Positions 1-5,840 of a stretch of DNA of 7,111 bases are shown piece after piece (position 1 is the stretch's first letter; every line of letters starts with the position of its first letter). The stretch is from NCBI GenBank assembly GCA_964489215.1, contig CAZAYB010000165.1, positions 1-7,111 of the forward strand. Direction: 5' to 3'. This DNA comes from CAZAYB01 sp964489215. GTDB taxonomy: Bacteria; Planctomycetota; Phycisphaerae; Sedimentisphaerales; Anaerohalosphaeraceae. Both the position numbers and the translations under genes were made by a program. The notes under the pieces are model-generated. The model was not told the DNA's origin, searched no databases, and saw nothing but the letters and a program-made list of their open reading frames with translations.

Positions 1-433
1 CTATTGACGGGAGTATGTTTACGATTGTTCCTTCTTCCATTGTCTGTCCGAGCTGGGGGAGGCGAATGAGTTTTGCATCGTCTGGCAGGGCGGTGTCAGA
101 GGCGGATTTTGCATTAGTGCCGGTGGTTTTGTCAGGCTGCTGTGCAGGAGCGTCAGATTTGAGTGAGTCGAGGAAGGTCTGGTCGACTTCTTCGTCTTTT
201 TCGCCGAGCACCAAAAGCGGGTCGTTAACGGGTATTGTGTCTCCGTTGTTTACGAGTATGTTCTTTACGGTTCCTGCGGCGGGTGCCTCGACCTCGAGAG
301 TTGCCTTGTCGGTTTCGACCTCGAAGATGACATCTCCTTTATCGATCGTATCGCCTGTTTTTATTGTTATGTTTACAATGGTTCCTTCTTCCATTGTCTG
401 TCCGAGCTGGGGAAGTCTTACTTCACGTGCCAT
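1..433 (-). CDS. Dihydrolipoamide acyltransferase (E2) N-terminus, two lipoyl domains, partial
   Basis: This is the N-terminal 144 residues of the E2 core subunit of a 2-oxoacid or acetoin dehydrogenase complex, which accepts the acyl group from E1 on lipoyl-lysine and passes it to CoA. The frame is open to the left edge, so the peripheral-subunit-binding and catalytic domains lie outside the window. Residues 1-79 form a complete biotinyl/lipoyl domain. The lipoylation site is Lys43 in VETDKATLEVEAPAAG. A linker rich in Ala, Asp, Ser, Thr and Pro (about 80-120) follows. A second lipoyl domain then begins near residue 122 and repeats RLPQLGQTMEEGTIVNI, so the protein has at least two tandem lipoyl domains. 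The ATG at 433 is supported by a GAGG ribosome-binding site at 442-445, 8 nt upstream, and by lipoyl homology starting at once. The gene lies 55 nt downstream of the fused E1 on the same strand, so the two are probably co-transcribed. Substrate specificity cannot be read from this part. Confidence 0.93.
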   Translation of the reverse strand, partial: MAREVRLPQLGQTMEEGTIVNITIKTGDTIDKGDVIFEVETDKATLEVEAPAAGTVKNILVNNGDTIPVNDPLLVLGEKDEEVDQTFLDSLKSDAPAQQPDKTTGTNAKSASDTALPDDAKLIRLPQLGQTMEEGTIVNILPSI

Positions 434-488
434 TATATAAACCTCAGTTACAAATATACAATAATGTTAAATTCGATAATTAATAATT

Positions 489-2612
489 TCAGGCAATCGC
501 AGTTTCGAGGACGGCCTTTACGGATTCAGCGATGGAGTCAATTCCGGGTATGCTGGCGTTTTCGAGAGGTTCGCTCATTGGCGGCGGAACGTCCGCAGCA
601 GCGAGGTTTACCGGCGGTGCATCGAGGTAATCGAAGCCGCATGTCCCATCGTCGAATTTGTAGCTGAAGAGCTGTCTTGCGATTTCGGGTCCAGTTCCAC
701 ACATGTTGAAGCTTTCTGCTACGGTGATTAGTCGTCCGGTTTTCTTTACTGATTTTGCGATTGTGTCAATGTCCATTGGTTTTACGGTTCTAAGGTCTAT
801 GACCTCGACGTTTATACCTTCGTTTTGGAGTTTTTTGGCCGCTGCCATTGCGAACATTACCTGTCTGCTGTATGTTACTATTGTAGCGTCCGTACCCTGT
901 TTTTTGATGTCAGCTACACCGAGGGGTATGATGTATTCGTCCTGCGGCACTGCACCGAGCTGTCCGTATGTTGCTTTATGTTCGATGAATACGACGGGAT
1001 TGTCGCTTCTTATTGAAGCTTTCAGCAGTCCGAGAGCGTCGTATGGAGTTGAGGGCATAACGACGTAGAGTCCTGGTACGTTTACGAGCCATGGTTCGAG
1101 AGATTTTGAGTGGTGAGCTGCGATACATCTTCCCACTCCGCCTTCAGTTCTCATTACCATAGGTACCTTTGCGTGTCCGCCGAACATGTATCTGTTGAAG
1201 GCACCGTTGTGCATCAGCTGGTCCATTGATATTGTTATGAAGTCAACATACATAATCTCTGCGATTGGTCTTAGTCCTCTGATAGCGGCCCCTACAGCAG
1301 AGCCGACGATTGCGGCTTCAGAGATGGCAGTGTCGAAGACTCTTTTTGGTCCGAATTCTGCGAGNNNNNNNNNNNNNNNNNNNNNNNNNNNNNNNNNNNN
1401 NNNNNNNNNNNNNNNNNNNNNNNNNNNNNNNNNNNNNNNNNNNNNNNNNNNNNNNNNNNNNNNNGTGGCCTGCCATGCTTTTCTTGCAGATATTTTTTCC
1501 TGTTCAATGATGTTTTGCGGGTATGATTCCTGGACGTAGACGTCTCTGTGGAGTTCTGAGACATCTGGCCATGGGCTGTCGACACCGAATTTTGTTGCAG
1601 CTTCGATGGTGTCTTCAGCTTTTTGTCTGATATTTTCGAGCTGGTCGTCAGATGCGAGTTTTTCATCGATAAGTTTTTTTGAAAGGACGTTTATTGGGTC
1701 TCTGTCTTTCCAGGCCTTTTCTTCGGCTTTTGTTCTGTATGCTCTTGGGTCGCTTCGGCTGTGCCCGTACCATCTGTAAGTTTTAGCCTCTAGTATTATC
1801 ATTTCGTTGTTTTCTCTTGCGTGTTTTGCGGCCTGCTGAACAGCGAGGTATAGGGCGATAACATCCTGGCCGTCAGCGATCATTGCCGGTACGTTGTAGG
1901 CGGCGGCTCTTTCAGCGATATTTTCGACGTTTGAGGCGCATCCTGATCCGTCGACATCGCTTCCGCTGAAGGGAACGCTCATACCGTATAGGTTGTTTTC
2001 GATGATGACGACCAGAGGTATGTCCATTACCGAAGCCATGTTCATTGATTCGTGGAAGCTTCCTGTGTTTGTAGCACCGTCTCCGAAGAAAGAGAGTGCT
2101 ACTTTTCCAGTTTCTTTATATTTTTCAGCGAACGCAGCACCGACGGCGACGGGTATGTTTCCTCCGACGATTCCAGTTGATCCGAGGTTACCTTTTTTTA
2201 CGTTTGCGATGTGCATTGAGCCGCCTCTACCGTTACAGTACCCGGTTTGTCTTCCCATCAGCTCAGCCATCATCTGATTCCAGTGTTCCTGTCTTTCTTC
2301 TTCAGTGGCGCAGTATTTGTTTCCTATTGCTCCGCAGTGTCCGTGTCCTCTGTGTGTTGAGCCGATGACATCGCCTTTTTCGATAGCTGCAACTGCACCA
2401 GTTGCGACGGCTTCCTGGCCGGCGTAGAGGTGTGATGCACCTTTGATTACGTTTTGTCCGAGCAGTTCGAAGACTTTATCTTCGAAGTACCTTATTTCGT
2501 GCATTGTTCTTAACCAGTCTAATACCTGGTCAAGTTCGATTTCATTTTTTTTGATCATTGCAGCGATTTTGGGCGGCTGTTTTTTTCTTAAGTCATCAAT
2601 TTTAAAGCTCAT
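489..2612 (-). CDS. Fused E1 alpha-beta subunit of 2-oxoacid (pyruvate-like) or acetoin dehydrogenase
   Basis: Thiamine diphosphate-dependent E1 of a dehydrogenase complex. It decarboxylates a 2-oxoacid, or cleaves acetoin, and acylates the lipoyl domain of E2. Residues 1 to about 360 are the alpha part: HRGHGH at 88-93, the TPP/Mg motif GDG at 177-179 running to NN at 206-207, and the YGHSRSDP loop at 282-289. From about residue 373 the beta part begins (EKISARKAW resembles a beta N-terminus). It continues after the N gap with LAEFGPKRVFDTAISEA, the active-site-like HHSKS (His500/501), VMPSTPYDA and a transketolase C-terminal domain. The 100 Ns stand in for about 34 residues, close to what a beta subunit should have there, and the frame is kept on both sides. 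The glutamate that activates TPP (in the usual GED motif) would lie in the gap and is unseen. Alpha motifs such as NGRGGSMHIA and GIVGGNIPVAVGAA resemble acetoin dehydrogenase AcoA as much as PDH, so the substrate is open. The ATG has AGGAG at 2622-2626, 9 nt upstream. Confidence 0.9.
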   Translation of the reverse strand: MSFKIDDLRKKQPPKIAAMIKKNEIELDQVLDWLRTMHEIRYFEDKVFELLGQNVIKGASHLYAGQEAVATGAVAAIEKGDVIGSTHRGHGHCGAIGNKYCATEEERQEHWNQMMAELMGRQTGYCNGRGGSMHIANVKKGNLGSTGIVGGNIPVAVGAAFAEKYKETGKVALSFFGDGATNTGSFHESMNMASVMDIPLVVIIENNLYGMSVPFSGSDVDGSGCASNVENIAERAAAYNVPAMIADGQDVIALYLAVQQAAKHARENNEMIILEAKTYRWYGHSRSDPRAYRTKAEEKAWKDRDPINVLSKKLIDEKLASDDQLENIRQKAEDTIEAATKFGVDSPWPDVSELHRDVYVQESYPQNIIEQEKISARKAWQAXXXXXXXXXXXXXXXXXXXXXXXXXXXXXXXXXXLAEFGPKRVFDTAISEAAIVGSAVGAAIRGLRPIAEIMYVDFITISMDQLMHNGAFNRYMFGGHAKVPMVMRTEGGVGRCIAAHHSKSLEPWLVNVPGLYVVMPSTPYDALGLLKASIRSDNPVVFIEHKATYGQLGAVPQDEYIIPLGVADIKKQGTDATIVTYSRQVMFAMAAAKKLQNEGINVEVIDLRTVKPMDIDTIAKSVKKTGRLITVAESFNMCGTGPEIARQLFSYKFDDGTCGFDYLDAPPVNLAAADVPPPMSEPLENASIPGIDSIAESVKAVLETAIA
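1365..1464. other. Assembly gap of 100 N inside the E1 gene
   Basis: Exactly 100 undetermined bases. A round 100 is the usual placeholder for a gap of unknown size. Here the frame is conserved and the missing beta N-terminal segment should be about 33-34 residues, so the true size is probably close to 100, or 100 plus or minus a multiple of three. The catalytic GED-type glutamate of the beta part should be encoded here. Confidence 0.95.
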
Positions 2613-2621
2613 TTGCTAAAA

Positions 2622-2626
2622 CTCCT
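2622..2626 (-). promoter_or_regulatory. Ribosome-binding site of the fused E1 gene
   Basis: AGGAG on the minus strand lies 9 nt upstream of the ATG at 2610-2612. It supports that start over later in-frame Met codons. Confidence 0.75.
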
Positions 2627-2696
2627 GTTAAAACATAAACATAATAATATCAATTTAGCTTAGAACGAGTTTCTAAGGATTGTGCTACTTGATTAG

Positions 2697-2725
2697 ACTA
2701 TACTTTATGGATTTGTTTAAATCAA
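2697..2725 (-). promoter_or_regulatory. Predicted sigma70-type promoter for the dehydrogenase operon
   Basis: Read on the minus strand there is a -35-like TTGATT (2725-2720), a 17-bp spacer and a -10-like TATAGT (2702-2697). A transcript would start near 2690 and leave a leader of about 75-80 nt before the E1 start codon. Spacing is ideal and each box differs from consensus at one or two positions. It is the best promoter match in this AT-rich intergenic region, but AT-rich DNA gives chance matches and nothing experimental is available. Confidence 0.5.
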
Positions 2726-2739
2726 TCACTTTCGTGATT
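2724..2739. promoter_or_regulatory. Perfect 16-bp operator-like palindrome overlapping the promoter -35 edge
   Basis: AATCAC-TTTC-GTGATT is a perfect inverted repeat with 6-bp arms and a 4-bp centre. It overlaps the last 2 bp of the predicted -35 box of the dehydrogenase promoter. There is no T-run after it and the arms are AT-rich, so a dimeric regulator site is more likely than a terminator. It matches neither the CRP nor the FNR consensus. The cognate protein is unknown. Confidence 0.4.
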
Positions 2740-2770
2740 AAAAACAATACGTTTTTATAACATTCTATCC

Positions 2771-2790
2771 GAAGCGAACCGAAACGAACA
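2771..2790. repeat. Four tandem 5-bp GAANN repeats, DeoR-operator-like
   Basis: The sequence reads GAAGC GAACC GAAAC GAACA: four consecutive 5-bp units sharing GAA, the first three ending in C. DeoR-family regulators commonly bind operators built from short CGAA/TTCG-type repeats, and a DeoR-family gene begins just downstream. An autoregulatory operator is therefore a reasonable inference. The last 10 bp (2781-2790) are repeated in inverted orientation at 2918-2927, across the N gap. Confidence 0.4.
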
Positions 2791-2803
2791 TTATTTTACT
2801 TGC

Positions 2804-2903
2804 NNNNNNNNNNNNNNNNNNNNNNNNNNNNNNNNNNNNNNNNNNNNNNNNNNNNNNNNNNNNNNNNNNNNNNNNNNNNNNNNNNNNNNNNNNNNNNNNN
2901 NNN
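2804..2903. other. Assembly gap of 100 N covering the 5' end of the DeoR-family gene
   Basis: Exactly 100 undetermined bases. No usable start codon with a ribosome-binding site is visible on the plus strand in the 40 bp before it. The regulator's sequence after the gap begins in the linker just before the sensor domain. A DeoR helix-turn-helix needs about 55-60 residues plus a leader, which exceeds 100 bp, so the true gap is probably about 200 bp or more. Confidence 0.9.
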
Positions 2904-3482
2904 GAGATAAATGTTTCTGTTCGTTTCAGGCAGACTCGTAATCTTGGAGCTAAAAAAGCTATTGGCAAATTAGCGAGCAACCTTATAGATGATGGTGATA
3001 ATATTTACCTTGAGGCAGGGAGTACCTGTTATGAGGTAATTCCTTATCTTACTGGTTATAAAGACCTTACGGTGATAGTAAACTCTCTTCATCTTATGAG
3101 CCGACTTCATGAGCTTATTCAGCATAAGGTTATAGTTATCGGTGGTCAGTACCGGCATGACCGTATGGATATGGTAGGTCCTACGGCGGAATCAGCGATA
3201 GCGAGCCTTGGCGGTTTCAAGGCATTTACCGGAGCAGATGATATCAGTATTAACAGCGGTATAAGCGGAGCAGATGTTACTACGGTCAGCTTTTCGAAGC
3301 TTGTTTTGAACCGGGCCTCAGAGGTTGTATTTGTTGGAGATCATTCAAAATTCGATAATCCTGCTTTGTATAAGATAGCGGATCTTGATGCTTTGGGTAG
3401 TATTGTTACAGACAGACGGCCTAACGACAAGTGGATGAATATGTGTGCAGAGCTTGGTATAAAGGTTGTTTATCCGGATTAG
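2904..3482 (+). CDS. DeoR/GlpR-family transcriptional regulator, sensor domain, 5' end lost in assembly gap
   Basis: The 192 visible residues are a DeoR-type C-terminal sensor domain, a fold that in this family binds phosphorylated sugars or related metabolites. Family landmarks in order are a KKAIGKLASNLIDDGDNIYL stretch, EAGST (usually DAGTT), LTVIVNSL, VIGGQYR, MVGPTAESAI, KAFTGADDI, VGDHSKFDNPAL and ITD-like IVTDRRPND, ending in GIKVVYPD. The N-terminal helix-turn-helix is not visible and should lie in the N gap, so gene integrity and start are unknown. The gene is divergent from the dehydrogenase operon, with promoter- and operator-like sequences between them, so it may control that operon, itself, or both. 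That role is inference from position. Its codons favour T and G at third positions, unlike the minus-strand genes. Known family effectors are mostly sugar phosphates; the one used here cannot be assigned. Confidence 0.88.
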   Translation, partial: EINVSVRFRQTRNLGAKKAIGKLASNLIDDGDNIYLEAGSTCYEVIPYLTGYKDLTVIVNSLHLMSRLHELIQHKVIVIGGQYRHDRMDMVGPTAESAIASLGGFKAFTGADDISINSGISGADVTTVSFSKLVLNRASEVVFVGDHSKFDNPALYKIADLDALGSIVTDRRPNDKWMNMCAELGIKVVYPD

Positions 3483-3692
3483 ATAGTAGTTAATTGGGTT
3501 GGTGTAATTGATTATTTGAGCTGAATTTGCTGATTTTTTTTGGATAAGAGCTAAAAAAAAAGATTTTTTCGTATATTTGGCCGGTTTTCTGTCGATACAT
3601 TGAATGATCGGATATTTTTTATACCCGAGACTGTTAAAAAATTTCGTCCTAAGTTTCAAGCTGGTCATTGATGTTAAGTGAGTTTTTTGGGG

Positions 3693-3742
3693 CCGGCAAT
3701 ATTAGATATTCGATATTATTGAAGCGCCGGAGTCTTTTTTTT
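3693..3742 (+). terminator. Terminator-like hairpin with T8 tract after the DeoR-family gene
   Basis: CCGG (3693-3696) can pair with CCGG (3727-3730). Inside, CAATA (3697-3701) pairs with TATTG (3717-3721), and ATAT (3706-3709) with ATAT (3713-3716) around a TCG loop. Two bulges, TTAG and AAGCG, interrupt the stem. A run of eight T begins 5 nt after the stem. The bulges and the distance of about 210 nt from the regulator's stop codon make this weaker than a textbook terminator. It could also be a leader structure of the small ORF. Confidence 0.4.
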
Positions 3743-3792
3743 GCGTTAAGAAGCATTGTTAAATTTGATTTGTGAGATTGGCCTATAAAGGC

Positions 3793-3798
3793 AGGAGA
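3793..3798 (+). promoter_or_regulatory. Ribosome-binding site that sets the small ORF start
   Basis: AGGAGA lies 6 nt before the ATG at 3805. It places the start there rather than at the in-frame GTG at 3772, which has no comparable upstream site. Confidence 0.75.
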
Positions 3799-3804
3799 TT
3801 GAAA

Positions 3805-3987
3805 ATGACTGAAGAACAGATTATGAAATGGATGCGTGAGAAAGTAAAGCAGGATGGTTTTACGGATGCTGCCAGTCTGGCGAGTGAGTTCTTACGGAGT
3901 CATAATATCGATACTTCCCTTGCACCTGAATTCAGCAAGACTCTTGACGCTGGTTTTAAGGTTGCTCAGGAAGTGTTTGGTTTTTAA
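3805..3987 (+). CDS. Small protein of unknown function, 60 residues
   Basis: I do not recognise this family. The protein runs from MTEEQIMKWMREKVKQDGF to AQEVFGF and looks like a compact helical protein. A charged N-terminal helix (about residues 2-16) is followed by a second helix near DAASLASEFLRSHN, and a third ends in the hydrophobic KVAQEVFGF. It has no cysteine, no signal peptide, no membrane segment and no recognisable DNA-binding motif. The case that it is real rests on a strong ribosome-binding site at 3793-3798, a natural soluble composition, T/G-rich third codon positions matching the neighbouring plus-strand gene, and a clear terminator about 100 bp downstream. It appears to be a single-gene unit between the DeoR-family gene and the convergent minus-strand pair. 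It is too short for its function to be inferred. Confidence 0.65.
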   Translation: MTEEQIMKWMREKVKQDGFTDAASLASEFLRSHNIDTSLAPEFSKTLDAGFKVAQEVFGF

Positions 3988-4089
3988 GAGGAAGGTGAGG
4001 TACTTTGGAATCAGGTCCAGGCAAAATAGTTTTTTGTGTCTGGCTTTACATGGTCCTATAATTTTTTCTGATATTACACAGATATTAAC

Positions 4090-4125
4090 AAGACCGCTGA
4101 AATTTATCGGCGGTCTTTTTATTTT
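4090..4125 (+). terminator. Intrinsic terminator between convergent genes
   Basis: The 11-bp arms AAGACCGCTGA (4090-4100) and TCGGCGGTCTT (4107-4117) pair with one G-T wobble around a 6-nt AATTTA loop. The U-tract is TTTTTATTTT. It ends transcription from the small ORF. It also sits 17 nt past the minus-strand stop at 4134. On that strand the downstream bases are less T-rich, so bidirectional use is possible but weaker. Confidence 0.85.
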
Positions 4126-4133
4126 GGTCAGCT

Positions 4134-5828
4134 TTACATTTCGACTTTATTATCAAGTTCCTTATCAGACTGGAAGCTGTATTGTTTGTCAGCCTTGAGG
4201 TTGACGTTATTATTACTTACTTCGAGTGTGATTTTTTGGTCTGGCTTTTGGCTCTTTATGACATTTGCGAGCAGGAAAGCTTTTTCGAGTCCATCTCCAG
4301 TTGCGTAGTTTATGACTTCATCTGGCTGTGCGAGTCTGTGTTTATCGTAGATGGAGTTTGAAGTAAGCCGATTGAGCCAGTCGTAGACCTGAGAAGGAGA
4401 TTTTCCATTTGTTTTTTCCAGGCTAACGGGGTTTCTTTCGAGAGCAGCTTTAATGAACGGCTGCCATTTGCATGTTTTCATATCGCGGTAGGCGTAGAAA
4501 GCCAGGTCAGCCATTTCGTTTTTGTTTCTTATTGACGACAGGTAGTCTATGACGTCCTGTCTTTCCATATCGACAGTGAGTGCGAGAGGTTCTGAGGAGT
4601 TGTATTTTTTTTGGGGAGAGGGCAGTTTCGGTTCAAGGTGTATAAAGTTGAGCAGATGTTTTACGAAATCTTCAGCTTCGTTTATAGAGTTTTTCAGGTA
4701 GTTTTTGAGTTTTTCTCTGTCTGTGGATTTTTTCAGGTCGATATTTTCGTATTGCAGGAATCCAATGAGCTGATTGCAGCAAATTCTGTTTGTGTGTTTG
4801 CCAGGTGTGTAGTCTTCTTCGTCTACTTCTTCGAGCAGTTTGTCGTAGCTTGGCATTCCTATTCTGTATGAACTTGAGTGTTCGTAATGGTACAGGACTT
4901 CAGCTTTGATGAACATAGGTTCGTTTCTTCTTTCGGCGCAGAACTGGAAGTATTTCTGGAATTTTCTGTGGCATCTGAGGAAGTTTGCGAAGATTACTTC
5001 GTCCAGTTCGGCGTTGAGGTATTCAGTGAGCTGATTTGTGAACTTTTTGTAGGATTTCTGGTTTATTGTTGCGTTGTCGTACATGCAGTGTATCCAGCCA
5101 GTATTATTTGCGACTATTGTTACCTGTTCGTTTTTGAGAGCTCTCTGTGCTTTGCTGCTTAAGGCTGAGCCGTTGAACCACATATTTTTTGTTACGAGTC
5201 TTCTGTTGTTTGTGAGTACTCCGTCTTTTACATTTATGAAATTCTGTGAGTGCAGCGGTGTGAGAATCATGTGTATATCTTCGAGGGGTATTTGAGCGGC
5301 TATGAAAGAAGCAGCGGCGTATAGGGCAGCGAGGGATACGCATTCTCCTGCGCCGCGGGAGTAATTTTCCTTTAGTTTAAAGGCGGTCATTGCTTCAATT
5401 GTTTCTGTTTTCCAGTATGGAATGATGTCGCTGTCGTATTTGTCGAGTCCGAAGTGTCTTCTTATATCGACATCGAAGTAGTATTCGTCTCCGTGGTATC
5501 CGAACAGGGCGTTTGAGTCTGCGATGTCCTTTGGTTCTATTATGCCGGCAAATCTTTTGAGCTCATTTTTCTGGTTAGTCAGTCCCCATGTTTCAAGGTC
5601 GAGGTTGAATTCGTATTCGTCCATTATGAACTGTTTCATTCTCATAAGGGTTCTGTAGGTGCTTTTGTTTTTTAGTTTTTTGAATACTTCGTTTTGTCTC
5701 CATTTCCATATAATTGGGCTCATGATGTTTGCCAGTACCAGTGAGTACATCAGCTGGGGGAAGACGAAGATTTCCATGTCTGAGAGAGTTATTGCGCTGG
5801 AGTATTTTTCGAGTTGTTTTTTGTCCAT
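4134..5828 (-). CDS. Uncharacterised 564-residue protein with possible transglutaminase-like Cys/His core
   Basis: I do not recognise the full-length family. A hydrophobic stretch (about residues 19-41) lies near the N-terminus; it has prolines and no following signal-peptidase site, so it is more likely a buried helix than an export signal. Residues 159-171, GAGECVSLAALYA, resemble the nucleophile helix of transglutaminase-like/papain-fold proteins, with Cys163. About 30 residues on, LTPLHSQNFI offers His193, followed by Asp202 and Asn207/208 as possible third residues. This suggests a Cys-His hydrolase or transferase, but the fold is not proven. The middle (250-400) is charged and rich in aromatic residues, with several Cys (286, 297, 350, 351). 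Near the C-terminus, GDGLEKAFLLANVIK (511-525) again looks like a transglutaminase GDCxDKA helix, but with Gly at the Cys position. The ATG at 5828 has only a weak AAGG, 7 nt upstream. It lies 12 nt after the flavoprotein stop, so translation is probably coupled. Confidence 0.8.
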   Translation of the reverse strand: MDKKQLEKYSSAITLSDMEIFVFPQLMYSLVLANIMSPIIWKWRQNEVFKKLKNKSTYRTLMRMKQFIMDEYEFNLDLETWGLTNQKNELKRFAGIIEPKDIADSNALFGYHGDEYYFDVDIRRHFGLDKYDSDIIPYWKTETIEAMTAFKLKENYSRGAGECVSLAALYAAASFIAAQIPLEDIHMILTPLHSQNFINVKDGVLTNNRRLVTKNMWFNGSALSSKAQRALKNEQVTIVANNTGWIHCMYDNATINQKSYKKFTNQLTEYLNAELDEVIFANFLRCHRKFQKYFQFCAERRNEPMFIKAEVLYHYEHSSSYRIGMPSYDKLLEEVDEEDYTPGKHTNRICCNQLIGFLQYENIDLKKSTDREKLKNYLKNSINEAEDFVKHLLNFIHLEPKLPSPQKKYNSSEPLALTVDMERQDVIDYLSSIRNKNEMADLAFYAYRDMKTCKWQPFIKAALERNPVSLEKTNGKSPSQVYDWLNRLTSNSIYDKHRLAQPDEVINYATGDGLEKAFLLANVIKSQKPDQKITLEVSNNNVNLKADKQYSFQSDKELDNKVEM

Positions 5829-5840
5829 TTTGGTGCCTTG

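Larger units (their letters stand above)
3483..3804. other. Intergenic spacer between the DeoR-family gene and the small ORF
   Basis: This 322-bp stretch has no credible gene. It is AT-rich, with a T8/A9 pairing around 3534-3561 that could form only an A-U hairpin. The one stronger structure is the terminator-like hairpin at 3693-3742. No convincing promoter for the downstream small ORF was found. TTGCGT (3741-3746) with TTTGAT 17 bp later is a weak candidate. Confidence 0.6.

Noticed and set aside
15..440. Plus-strand open frame opposite the E2 N-terminus
   Set aside because: It is the exact antisense shadow of the lipoyl domains, which have clear family motifs on the minus strand.
2724..2739. 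CRP or FNR binding site
   Set aside because: The palindrome AATCAC-N4-GTGATT has neither TGTGA-N6-TCACA nor TTGAT-N4-ATCAA geometry.
3534..3561. T8...A9 pairing after the DeoR-family gene as a terminator
   Set aside because: The stem is only A-U pairs with an 11-nt loop and no GC core, so it is unlikely to stop transcription by itself.
3772..3804. GTG start giving a 71-residue version of the small protein
   Set aside because: The extra 11 codons contain the AGGAGA ribosome-binding site of the ATG at 3805, so they are better read as leader.
3693..3804. Riboswitch upstream of the small ORF
   Set aside because: The structure is one bulged hairpin with no conserved riboswitch core that I can recognise.
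4878..5343. Several overlapping open frames on both strands inside the 564-residue gene
   Set aside because: They have low-complexity or Cys/Phe/Val- or Arg/Lys-rich compositions, no ribosome-binding sites and overlap a longer frame with natural protein composition.
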